Source: an uncultured Roseobacter sp. (lineage in GTDB: Bacteria > Pseudomonadota > Alphaproteobacteria > Rhodobacterales > Rhodobacteraceae). Taken from it: a DNA stretch of 64,000 nucleotides. The position numbers and the translations under genes are program-made. The stretch is taken from the NCBI GenBank assembly GCA_947488305.1, contig CANKZM010000005.1:310001-374000 (forward strand), written 5' to 3'. Position 1 is the first letter of the stretch, and each line of letters begins with the position of its first letter. Shown here in pieces: positions 43,022 to 54,000 of this stretch. The notes beneath the pieces are model-generated. The model did not search any database. It was not told the DNA's origin and was given only the letters and a program-made list of their open reading frames with translations.

Positions 43022-44437
43022 TTGTTGTCCATCGGTTTGCGTGTGTTCACTGTGGTCCTTGCCTTCGGGTCCATGGTTTCACCTTCTTCAGCCTTGAGCC
43101 TCAAGGATGCGATTGAGTTCGTTCTTGAAACTAATCCGGATATTACTGCGGCCGAAGCCAACAAACAGGCGATCGAGTTTGAACTCGAACAGGCACAAAG
43201 CTTCTGGGTGCCGCGCGTCGAGTTGGAAGCTTTTGCCGGTTCCAGTCTGAATGACGGTGAAACCATTCCTGATCTGTCATCATCCGACGACTGGATCAAT
43301 GGATATGAACTGACCGCGCGCGTGTCGCAGCTTTTGTATGACGGGTTTGAGACGCGCTCCGAAATTGAACGGCAGGCCTACCGGATCGACGCTGCCGCCT
43401 ATCGCGTGCTTGAACGGTCCGAGGTGCTGTCGCTTGAGGCCGTGCGGCTCTATTCGGATGTTCTGCGTGTTCAGAATATTCTGCAACTGGCCCGGGAGAA
43501 TCGAGATTATCACGCAGAAACACTGGAGCGTATACGCCGGGGGTATAACAGTGGTGTCATCGGCATAGGCGATTTGCAACAGGCTGAGGAACGTCTTGTC
43601 CTGGCCGAAGACACAATCATCGGTTTTGAGTTGGATCTGGAGGATGTGAAGTCTCTTTTCCTTGCCACCGTGGGCGTTGATCCAAAAGGCTTGCAGTCCG
43701 TGCCAAACATCGGGGCATCCCTGCCCGGCTCGTTGGAGAATGCGATCGCCACCGCCAGATCACGTAACCCCACGATACTCTTTTCGCAGGCAGACGTTGG
43801 GTCTGAAAACGCCCAGTCACGCAGAGTGAAAGGAAACCGCGCACCAAAGCTCTTTCTTGAGGCCGATGGACGCGTGGGCGAGGATGTGAGCGGCTTTGAA
43901 GGTGATGTGCTGGACGCGCGTGTTGGCCTTGTTTTGCGGTATGAGTTCCAAGGCACTTCGAAACGCTCCGCCCAGGAAGAACAAGCCCGTCGGGTTGGCG
44001 AAAGCCGGGCCAGATTGCTGGCTCAGACGCGGCAAGTTGAACTTGAGGTTCGCCAAAGCTGGTCGACCTTGCGGTCGGCCCAACGCCGAAGTGCGAAAAT
44101 CGCGGCACAGGCGGATTTGGCTCGCAAGCTTCGCAGCACATATGAAGCTGAATACGAGGTTGGCGAGAGATCGCTGCTCGACGTCCTGAACACCCAAAAC
44201 GCCCTATTCCAGACGGAGGCAAATCTCGTCAATGCCCGTGCTCTGGAGAACTATGTCAAGTACCGGATCATGGCATCGATTGGCATTCTCCTACCGACAT
44301 TGGGCATTGAGCCTCCAGAAGATTCCCGGGTCTATGCCCGCGAGCGGATCGGTGTCCCGGATGTCAATGCGGCCGAAACGGACGGTCGGCTGGATGCCTC
44401 CAATTTTCGCGACTTCCGAAAGTCGCTGGACCGGTAG
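43022..44437 (+). CDS. TolC-family outer-membrane channel of the type I secretion system
   Basis: A 471-residue outer-membrane efflux protein. TTG start at 43022; signal peptide ends SSALS. The helical repeats typical of TolC are LKDAIEFVLETNPDITAAEA near the N-terminus and GERSLLDVLNTQNALFQTEANLVNA near residue 380, the usual LLDVLNAQ motif. It forms the outer channel for the ABC exporter and HlyD-type adaptor encoded next. The ABC gene begins 74 bp later. Confidence 0.88.
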   Translation: MLSIGLRVFTVVLAFGSMVSPSSALSLKDAIEFVLETNPDITAAEANKQAIEFELEQAQSFWVPRVELEAFAGSSLNDGETIPDLSSSDDWINGYELTARVSQLLYDGFETRSEIERQAYRIDAAAYRVLERSEVLSLEAVRLYSDVLRVQNILQLARENRDYHAETLERIRRGYNSGVIGIGDLQQAEERLVLAEDTIIGFELDLEDVKSLFLATVGVDPKGLQSVPNIGASLPGSLENAIATARSRNPTILFSQADVGSENAQSRRVKGNRAPKLFLEADGRVGEDVSGFEGDVLDARVGLVLRYEFQGTSKRSAQEEQARRVGESRARLLAQTRQVELEVRQSWSTLRSAQRRSAKIAAQADLARKLRSTYEAEYEVGERSLLDVLNTQNALFQTEANLVNARALENYVKYRIMASIGILLPTLGIEPPEDSRVYARERIGVPDVNAAETDGRLDASNFRDFRKSLDR

Positions 44438-44511
44438 AATTCACCGCGCTGGATCATTGGAGATGCCTTATATCCGCTGAACCCCCCTCAGAAAAAAAAT
44501 CTTCCAGCCGG

Positions 44512-46698
44512 TTGAAGGTGTCGCCCAAAGTCTCCGTGCGCAAAGCAACGCAACCGGATGCGCCGAGTTGGGAGTTTCCCGCCACTAGCTCTGACGGGCT
44601 GGCCGGCGCAGTAGCTGCCTGTATGCGGATGCGCGGCCGCGATATCGGCGTTGAGGCGCTTCTCGCCGGGATGGCGCTGGACAACGATGGGAAGCTGACC
44701 CCCCGCCTGGCATTGCGCGCCGCTGAAGCGCATGGGTATCGCGCGGCGATGACACGCCGAACACTGGCTGATATTCCGCAAACAGTTTTGCCCGCGGTTC
44801 TGTTCTTGAACGGACGAGATGCTTGTGTCCTGACCTCCGCCACAAGTTCAACAGCGCACGTTATCTGGCCCTCACGATCAGATAGCGCCCTCGAGATGCC
44901 GCTGGCTGAACTCGAACAATGCTACGCAGGTCACGTGCTGCTGCTTCAACAAGACGCTGAAGTCGAAGGACAACTTGAGGCGCAACAAAACAGCCGTCAC
45001 TGGTACTGGGGCGTGGCCTCACGGTTCTGGCCCGACTACCTGCAAGTGATCATCGCCTCCGCAGCCGTCAATGTGATGGCTCTGGCAATCCCACTGTTCA
45101 CCATGAACGTCTACGATCGGGTCTTCCCCAACGCAGCCCTTATCACCCTTTGGTCGCTTGTCGCAGGGGTCGGTCTCGCGCTGTTTTTCGACGCCTTGCT
45201 CAAATGGGTCAGAGCCCGACTGGTGGATTCTGTTTCGCGCCGCATTGATCTTGCGGTCTCGTCCGAAATCTTCCGGCACATCGCAGATCTGCGCCTTGAT
45301 GCAGAGGCACAACCTGCGGGCGCGCTGGTCAACAACTTGAAAGACTACGAGCAGGTCAGGGATTTCTTTTCGTCTCAAACGTTGGCGACTCTGACGGATT
45401 TTGCGTTCGGCATCCTCTTCATCGTGGTCATCAGTTACATTGGCGGCCCCCTTGCATGGCCACCCGCAATCGCATTGGGATTTGTTGTGATCATGGGCGT
45501 GATCATCCTGGGCCCCCTTCGCTCCGCCTCAAATGCCAATCGCCAGTTGACGGGAGTCAAAAACGCCGTGGCGGTCGAGGCGATCACCGACTTGGAGACG
45601 CTTAAGGCCGTATCAGGCCAGAATCGGATGCAGGCTCGCTGGGAACGTTATGTCGCCGAAAGCGCGCAGTGCCAGGAACGCAGTAAGCGACTTGCCACCT
45701 TTGCCACGACGGCCACGGCGACGGCGCAGCAGCTTTCTTCCATCGGCATCGTTGTCATCGGCGTTTATCTCGCACTGGAGGGTAATTTGACGATGGGGGC
45801 GGTGATCGCCGCGATGATCCTATCTGGGCGAGCCATGGCACCAAGCGCCGCCCTCGCCAGTCTCTTTGTTCGGGGCAGTTTTGCGTTCTCAACCTTGCGC
45901 AGCCTGAACGCCGTGATGGCGCGGCCGTCCGACAAGAGCATTCCAAATGCGGCACTCAACACAAGTGCTGAGGATGGTGCGTACGAGCTGAAGGATGTCA
46001 GCTTGCAATATGCGGGCACGAAGCTTCCAGCCATCGACACGGTTTCATTCAAAACCGGCCCGCTGGAACGCATTGGGCTGGTTGGCCCTGTAGGTGCCGG
46101 GAAAACCAGCCTCGTCCGTCTGCTCTCGGGCCTTTATGCGCCGACCAGTGGCATCGTGTTGCTCGACGGGCTAAACATGGCACAGCTGGCCCCTGCCCGG
46201 CTCAGGAAAGATGTGCAACTGGTCCCGCAAGAGGCCGTACTGTTTTCCGGCACGCTGGCGGAGAACGTGGCCTTTGGAATGCCACAGGCCAGCAACGACG
46301 ATCTTCTACGTGTTGCGAGGCTTTCAGGTGTCGACCGCATCGCGGCCGCCCATCCACAGGGTTTTGCCATGCCAATCACCGAGCGTGGCCGGAACCTTTC
46401 AGGTGGCCAGCGCCAGATGGTGGCTCTTGCACGGGCCCTTTTGCCGCGCCCACGCGTGCTGATCCTGGACGAGCCGACATCCTCAATGGACACGCAGAAC
46501 GAAAAGCTCTTCGTTCAAAGTCTTGCACGCGTGCTCGAAGAATGGCCCATGTCGATCATCATCTCCACGCACCGAATGGGGTTGTTGGACCTTGTCGACC
46601 GGCTGATCCTCGTTGACGGCGGCAAACTGGTCATGGATGGCGAAAAATCATCCGTTCTGGCTCAACTTGACCGCACGGCGAAGAAGGCCGCGACATGA
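44512..46698 (+). CDS. Type I secretion ABC transporter (LapB-like)
   Basis: A 728-residue fused exporter. The N-terminal 140 residues are a C39-like domain without an obvious catalytic cysteine, as in LapB and HlyB-type exporters. Six membrane helices follow (about 170-450). The ATPase has GLVGPVGAGKTSLVRLL near 522, LSGGQRQMVALARALL near 628 and VLILDEPTSSMD near 648. TTG 44512 is the first in-frame start; no strong ribosome site is visible. With TolC and HlyD homologues it should export the giant repeat protein encoded downstream. Confidence 0.9.
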   Translation: MKVSPKVSVRKATQPDAPSWEFPATSSDGLAGAVAACMRMRGRDIGVEALLAGMALDNDGKLTPRLALRAAEAHGYRAAMTRRTLADIPQTVLPAVLFLNGRDACVLTSATSSTAHVIWPSRSDSALEMPLAELEQCYAGHVLLLQQDAEVEGQLEAQQNSRHWYWGVASRFWPDYLQVIIASAAVNVMALAIPLFTMNVYDRVFPNAALITLWSLVAGVGLALFFDALLKWVRARLVDSVSRRIDLAVSSEIFRHIADLRLDAEAQPAGALVNNLKDYEQVRDFFSSQTLATLTDFAFGILFIVVISYIGGPLAWPPAIALGFVVIMGVIILGPLRSASNANRQLTGVKNAVAVEAITDLETLKAVSGQNRMQARWERYVAESAQCQERSKRLATFATTATATAQQLSSIGIVVIGVYLALEGNLTMGAVIAAMILSGRAMAPSAALASLFVRGSFAFSTLRSLNAVMARPSDKSIPNAALNTSAEDGAYELKDVSLQYAGTKLPAIDTVSFKTGPLERIGLVGPVGAGKTSLVRLLSGLYAPTSGIVLLDGLNMAQLAPARLRKDVQLVPQEAVLFSGTLAENVAFGMPQASNDDLLRVARLSGVDRIAAAHPQGFAMPITERGRNLSGGQRQMVALARALLPRPRVLILDEPTSSMDTQNEKLFVQSLARVLEEWPMSIIISTHRMGLLDLVDRLILVDGGKLVMDGEKSSVLAQLDRTAKKAAT

Positions 46699-48014
46699 AC
46701 CGGACCGACTGGGATTTGATGGAGTTTGCTGAAGGCCGGGACGCCGCAAACCTCCGGCGTTCCTCTTTCGGCTTGCTCATCTTTTTGATCCTCATCGCTG
46801 CCATGATCTGCGGCGCCATCGTCTGGGCCGCATTCGCCCGGATCGAGGAAGTTGCCCGCGCACAAGGTACCGTCGTGCCTTCAGGGCGTGCGCGCACCGT
46901 GGAAACGCTTGAAGGCGGCATCGTGCGCGAAATCCTAGTGCGCGAAGGCGATACCGTGGCCGCCGGGCAGATCATTGCCCGGCTGGATGATACAGGCTCC
47001 TCTGCAAGCCTCGGCGAATTGCGTGCCCAGCAACAAGCCTTGCAGGCCCGGGCCAAACGGCTTGAGGCGGAACTGACCGGCGCTGCCAGGCCAGATTTTT
47101 CGGCTGCTGGAATACCTGCAGATAGCGCTTTGGCCATTAGGGAAACTGCACTGTTTGAGAGCCGAACAGCCTCCTATCTGGGTCAACGTGCGGTGCTGGA
47201 AGCGCAGCGGCTTCAGCGGTCGCAAGAGATTGCGGAGCTTGCCGCCGCCTTGGACCGGGTGATCGAGAACATCGCCTTGCTGGAAGAGGAAATACAGATC
47301 AAGACGGACAGCGAGATTGTCCCACGCGCACAAATCCTTCCGGTCGAGAGAGAGCGCTTAGCGAAATTGCAGGAACGCGACGCACTGCGAAGTCGGCGTG
47401 AACAGGCGCGCTCTGCACAGATAGAAGCGGACGCAAGGTTGCAGGAAATCGATTTGCAAAGACGCGCTGAGATCAACATCGAACGCTCCGACACGCTCAA
47501 CCAGCTCAGCGTTATTGATGAAAGTATCAAAAGTGCGACAGATGTGGTTTCCCGCGCGGATTTGCGTGCCCCGGTAGCAGGCATCGTCTCCGTCTTGAAT
47601 ATCAATACGATTGGCGCCGTGCTTGCCCCCGGAGAAGAGGTCATGCGCGTGGTTCCACAAGACGATGGGCTGCAAGTCGAGGCGCGCGCGCGCCCGGAAG
47701 ACATTGCATTTCTGCGGCCTGATTTGCCCGCTAAGGTCAAGGTGACATCGTTTGATTTCACCATCTACGGATCGCTTGACGCCTATGTGGTGCGCGTCGG
47801 CGCCGACGCGGAACAGGATGAGGCAACGGGCGAGGTTTACTTTCCCATCATCGTGGAAACGCAAAGCAACACGCTCAACCGGAATGGACAGTCTTTTGAG
47901 ATCAAGCCGGGCATGGTTGCGTCCGTGGACATTCTGACCGGCGAACGCACGGTGCTCGATTACATTCTGAAGCCCTTCCGCAAAGCACATCTGGAAGCGC
48001 TTCGCGAAAGGTAG
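46695..48014 (+). CDS. HlyD-family type I secretion adaptor (LapC-like)
   Basis: A 439-residue membrane fusion protein. One transmembrane helix at about residues 22-48, then a lipoyl half-motif (GTVVPSGRARTVETLEGGIVREILVREGD), a long coiled-coil region rich in Glu, Arg and Gln (about 95-280) and the returning half RADLRAPVAGIVSVLNINTIG. The ATG overlaps the exporter stop (ATGA). It converges with the giant adhesin gene across only six bases. Confidence 0.92.
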   Translation: MNRTDWDLMEFAEGRDAANLRRSSFGLLIFLILIAAMICGAIVWAAFARIEEVARAQGTVVPSGRARTVETLEGGIVREILVREGDTVAAGQIIARLDDTGSSASLGELRAQQQALQARAKRLEAELTGAARPDFSAAGIPADSALAIRETALFESRTASYLGQRAVLEAQRLQRSQEIAELAAALDRVIENIALLEEEIQIKTDSEIVPRAQILPVERERLAKLQERDALRSRREQARSAQIEADARLQEIDLQRRAEINIERSDTLNQLSVIDESIKSATDVVSRADLRAPVAGIVSVLNINTIGAVLAPGEEVMRVVPQDDGLQVEARARPEDIAFLRPDLPAKVKVTSFDFTIYGSLDAYVVRVGADAEQDEATGEVYFPIIVETQSNTLNRNGQSFEIKPGMVASVDILTGERTVLDYILKPFRKAHLEALRER

Positions 48015-48020
48015 AGCGTA

Positions 48021-51000
48021 TCACACAATCGCCGTTTCCTGTGCGCCGCTTGCGTTATTGAAGATCACTTCGATCTCATTTGAGAAACCACCTGCGTCCG
48101 CATTGACCACGGCTACATCTGCCCCCTGAACGTTCAGGACACCGGTTGCGTTGTCATAGTCCACCTGATCCGCCAGTACCTCACCTGGCGACAAGGACAC
48201 CAGTGCCGTCAGATCAATCTGGTCGGTACTCACCCCACCGGCGGGCGGCTCATAGTCGGAGATCACGTCTGAAGCCAGCAGATCCGTCAGCACAAAAATA
48301 TCGGCACCACTGCCCCCTTCGAGAACATCCGCGCCAGCACCGCCTTGCAGGATATCGTCTCCGGCATCGCCGCGCAGAACGTCCGCACCGCCCCCGCCAA
48401 TCGCCCAATCATTGCCCGCGCCCAAGGTGACGTCAAAGCCGGAAGCGGCGGCACTCAAGTCGATGAAATCTGCCCCGCCCATCAAGTCAAACCCTTCGAT
48501 CTCTGCGTAGGGCGCTGCTGCGCCAAGAACGACGCCGTCATCACCGGACGTGCCCTTCGCAATATCATTGCCACCAACAGCACCGGTTACATCATCCAGC
48601 AAATCCTTGGTCACGCCATTTGGATCCGTAACAGTGCCCACCACCTCCATTTGCAGTGTATCGATGTCGAGTAATGCCGTGGCCTGCGATGCGGCGGGCA
48701 CCGCATTGCCATCCAGAACGTCATAGGTCAGTGACGGTGTACCGACATACCCGTTGGGTACGGTGACTTCGACACCGGTTGCCTGAACCGTTACGGTCAC
48801 CAGCGGATCGTTTGCGGCGATGTTCTGGACAGTCAAAGGCTGATCCGTATCGCTCGCGTTGGCCAAAAGATCATCAAAATCGATAAAGAACACTGGATCG
48901 GTTGAGGTCACGCTTACCGACCCGGTAACAACCGGCTGGTCATTCACCGATATGCTGAACGCCTCTGCGCTGCCGGTACCATGGTTGGTTGTGGCAACGA
49001 CCTCGCCGGCAATAACGCCTGAGAAACTTCCAGGAACCGTTACCGAGAGCGCTGCAACGAGCAGCGCGAAGTCCGCTGGAGCTAGAGCCCCTCGCGTCAG
49101 CGTCAAAATATTGCCCGCTAGCGTTCCGGCTGACGGAACGGTCCCTGCTGGCAATGGCGCATTGAAAGTCACAACCACCTGTTCCAACGTCTCGGACGGG
49201 GTGGCCTGCGCATCTGTCACAGTTGCCACGAGACCCAATTCGATGTCGAGCGGTGCGCCATCCTGGGCAATTGCGCTTGCAGGCGGCGTGACATCCAAAT
49301 CAAGATCAAGTTCACCGCTCAGGCTGATCTGGAAGTTATCGGTTTCACTGCCACCTTCGTTCGTCGTAACGCTGACGGACCCACCAAGCGGTGACCCATT
49401 GGTCGAATAATCCTGCGGGAAATTGATAACCAGCTGCTGGAAATCAGCGAGTGAGCCGTCAAACACAAGGTTCGCGCCAGTTGCGACAGGTGCCCCACCA
49501 CCAATCTGATAGGTCGTGCCATCCGGTACACCGGTGATCTGGTAGACGACATTATCAACGACCTCCGACCCGTCGACGTCGGTCACCGCAATGTCGACAT
49601 CACCGATCGGAGCATAGGTGACGATGTCATCTGTTTCGTCCAGCATGACGTCATCATCGACGATCGTCAGCGTAAGGTCTGGCGTTGGCGTGATTGAAAC
49701 GGTGAGGTCCGCCGGGGCAGAGCTTTCAGTATCCGTGAAGCTGCCATCTGTGCTACTGTCAGAGGATATTGCCACAACCTGCAAATCGACGTCACCGCTG
49801 AAATCAGCAGGCGCCTCAAAGGTGATGGTTCCGGGTGGTGTAAACACGACCTCACTGATTGGGGAAGCCTGCGTGCCAACGCCTCCATCAATCACCACGA
49901 TTCCATTGACGACCGGCTGCTCGACACCATCCACGAAGACCTTGCCACCCGCGGGAACAGTCACTTCAAAATCCACGGTCTCATGTGGGTCAGGCGTGGT
50001 ACCTGACAAGGAAAGTTCATAGAGCGACCCGTCATCCTCAGCTCCCGTCGCAGGGTCCACGGATGCAGTCAGGGTCGGCGTATCCGCATCGGGCCGAACC
50101 CGGAAAAGGATTTGCTGATCCCCTGTTGTTTCGTCGGAATTTGCCAGCTCCAGAGTATTCACCGTGACAGTCAGCGGAATCTCAGATGGCAGGCTGGGGT
50201 CCAGGGCGTCCGGCAAACGCGCATGATCGTCCACTAGCTTAAGTGAAACTTGCGGCCAGGCGTCGGTGGAAATCGTGAACGTGCCATCGCCATTGTTGAT
50301 CACACCAGACCCGATAGGTCCCCGGATCACAACGTAGCTGGGCAGCACGCCAAGCACGATGGATACCGCCTCTGATCCATCCTGATCGGGCGAGAACGGC
50401 GTGAGCACACTGCTGGGGAAGAAGAAGGTGTCTTCAACTGCGTTAATGACCGGGACCGGGCCGCTCAAGTCGAGGAAAGGTTGGCCAGTATCGGGGTCGA
50501 TAGAGCTATCGTCGAAATCAAATACCGGCGTGTCAGCAACCGGTATGACATCCAATGTTCTGCTGAGCGTCGTAGTTTCAATGGAGCCATCGATGTCTTC
50601 GCTACTGGCGCGGACTGTGATTTGCAGTGGGCCGCTGTAGTGTTCCGCCGCGCGAACGCCCAACCCGGCAAGATCGCCCGCACCAAGGGTGTATTGCGTC
50701 ACGCCGCCACCGATGTTCACGCCGGTCAGGGGCGTGCCGGACGCATCAAGCAACTGCGCCCCAGAGGCGCCATCCAATTCGATGATCACATCGCCATTTG
50801 GTCGTTCGCCGTCGTCTGCACCTTCAATTTGCAATCCAAGATCGTATACCGTGTCTTCGGCAAAGGCGTTTCCACCGGACAAGATAATGTCCGGCCCATC
50901 CGCAACCGGGTCAATGGTAATCGGGAATTCACGGTCGGCAGACAACACAGTTCCACAGGTGAAGTTGTTCAAAAGCATGGAGTAGGAAAGAGAGTCCAGG

Positions 51001-54000
51001 CCATCGTAAGGATCAGCGTCACCAAAGGTCTCACTTGGATCAAACGGGTTCGAGGGACTCGACTCATTTGCTGGCGGCGTGAACAGTATAGACCCGGCCG
51101 TAAGCGTGGGGTCAGAGGGATCCACCTGCAACGCGGCCAGATCCACCACATAGTTCCCCGACACCGGGTCGAGAAGAACCGCACCGCTCGGGCTGCTGGA
51201 AAGCGTTGCACCGGGCGGAACTTCGATGTTCAGCCCGAAACTGCCAAGCACGCCCGCCGGAAGTGCCGAAAGATCGGCAATGCTGTCGTAAAATGCATTT
51301 GGCGTAATCTGCAGTTGGAAAGCGATTTGAGTATCTTCATCCCCTGATCCCACCAACGACAACTGCGGTAAGGGCAAGTTTTGTTCAGGTGTGCAATCAA
51401 CATTGCCTGTGCCACCCGGATCCGGCACAACAACGACGGTGAAGTCGATTGTTTCGACCGCTCCACCCGGAAGATTGTTGATTTCCGTAAGAACCTCTTC
51501 GACGGGTCGGCCATTTGCCGGTGGCAAGGTCTGGTCTGCCTCCACCACAATCACGTCTAGCGTCATGTCGTAATAAGTGGGTTCACTGACACCCGATGGC
51601 ACAAACAGCAAATTAGCAAGCTGCGCCTCTGTTACGATGTACGTTTCCCCCGCCGCGTCCGATGGGGATGCACCGGCAAAAGCGGCACCCGCTGGCACAT
51701 CGCGTATCACGTAATATACGGTCTCCGATCCGTCGAAGTCCGCCGACGGGTTGCCTACCGGCACCAGAATCTCGCTCATCTCACCAGAGAGCGGAACAAC
51801 GCCTGATTGCGTAAAGACCTGTGTCTCATCAGAGGTGATATTGCCAGTATCAATGACATCATCGCGCAACCGGCTGAGCAGTTGGAAAGGTGTACTGTCG
51901 AACCCGGCATAGCCATAGACACGGTCGGCATTCGCAACACCGTCGACAACTTCACTTGGCCGGAAAACAGTATCAATGACACCCGGATTGCCGAAGCCAG
52001 CAGCATCCTGGAACGTCACAACAGGATCATCCGCAACGCCTGTCACGTTAATGGTGACGGTCCCGGAGCCAGTGGTCGTCTCTGAAGGATCAATCGTCTC
52101 TTCATAGGTGACCGCCACATCGAACTGAATGGTTTCATTACTATCCTGACCGGGCCGCACCCAGAGGTTCGCCGCCTGTGCCGCTGTCAGCGTCAGGTCA
52201 CCGGATGCTCCGATCGTATATTGGTTAGCGGGGAGCCCACCACCACCCGGCGCAGGTTGAGGCGGGCCATCAAAAAACGCAGGCAAACGACCATCACTGT
52301 CTGGCTGGATGTTCGTGATCAATACATTACCCGTCAACGCTTCGGGTGACCCTGCGGAATTGCCGATGTTGTCGATCATGTTTCCATCGATACGCACCAA
52401 TACAGCCGTATCTTCGGTCGTGCTCAGCGTTTCGCTCGGGTTGCCGCCGTCAGCAGCGGGATCAACTCTGAAGCTTTCGTTCAGCGTTGTCACACGCGTG
52501 CCGCCACCATCCGCTTCGGTTGTGATAACGTCAATGATCAGCGCATAGTCCCCGGCGAAATGCAGCGGTATCCCGCGCAGCTCCGCCCCGTTCCATTCGC
52601 TGTTTTGCAAGCTCCAGGAGTTAAAACCGGGCGGCACGTTTACATCCGTCAACAGCGCCGGCTTCTTGGGTCCGGAGGGATTTGCCGGGTCCACGGGCAC
52701 GTAAACGGTGATACCAGAGGGCAGTTGCCGGATCACCACCGCTGTGACTGTCTCACTGCCGTCCTGATCCTCGATTGCCACATCGAAGGGTATCTGCCAG
52801 ATACCACCCGCAGCATCGATGTCCGCCTCGTTCCCAACAGGGAACGCACTGATGAACGCAATGTTGTTGACCGGATCCACATCGACGTCCAGCGTGACAT
52901 CTGAAACCTGACCATCTGTAATCGCCGAATTGTCGTCTTCCGAAGTCAGCACAATCCGCAGGTCATCGCCAAAGAAGTCTCCCGCCGCGGTGAACGGATC
53001 ACCATTCTGACGATCTACATCATAGTCTTCGTAGAGAGACGGTTTCAGCTGGATCGCGGCGTCAAAGGACGTCACGTCCGGCACAAATTGGATCGTCAGA
53101 TCACCTGTCGCGGCGTTGTATTCTGCCGATGCGATCTTTGCCAATTCAGACGCGCCAAGGGGCAAGGTTCCGTCTGGTGTAAAGAATGCAGCATCGCTGA
53201 TATCAGAGCCGTTCAGAACATCACGCACCCATTCGGAAGGTACGTTTTCAATCACCAGCGAGGTCAGCTGTTCCGAGCCATCCAAATCCGGCGTTGAACC
53301 GGAAAGTCCCACGAACAACTCAACCTGCCCTGGCCCGGACCCGTCTGCCGTGGTTTCCAGCAACGTGAGGATGTCACTTCCCGAAACGCTGCCGTCCTCC
53401 ACTGTCGCTGTGACAATGCTTGGGCTACTGCTCGCGACCTCTGCTGTCGTCCGCACAAAGACCGATGCCGTCAAATCGGCTTCGGCCCGCGGGCGGATCG
53501 TTTGGGTGATCTGGAAGGTGTCGGTGTTGAAGTTGTCGGAGACGTCGTTTTCCGTATCGCCCGTGTTTGTCTCGTTCCAGGCCAATGTACCGTCCAAAGA
53601 CAAGACGCCGCTGAAATGCTGAGGCGTTTCAATCTGCAGACGCTGCAAGGCACTTGTGAATTGCGCGTTTGTCGTGCTGCCATTGGGTGTCAGCGTATAG
53701 CTCACACTGTCGGCGCTGGCAGCGGTCTGCGTGATATTTACAAAGGCGGCAAAGGCATTGCCGCGCACCCGCAGCAACAAGTCCGAATTGTCGCCTGCAT
53801 CGAAATTATCGCTTTCGGTTGCAACAGAGATCGTCAAATCAAGGCTTGTAATCGTCTCAGACCCGTCATTGTCCTCAAGCGCAATCCGATCCAGGCGAAT
53901 GTTCGACCGGCGGACATTGTTGATATTTTCAGTCTGGGTGAGGTTGCGGGCCCGAAAATCCAGATCGTCGACGATTGCATCTACATCGACATCAACCCCG

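Noticed and set aside
50481-51347. Long rightward frames (up to 288 codons) opposite the giant adhesin gene, as at 53116-53622 and 56650-57480
   Set aside because: They are antisense shadows created by the repetitive, high-GC adhesin codons and show no protein family features.
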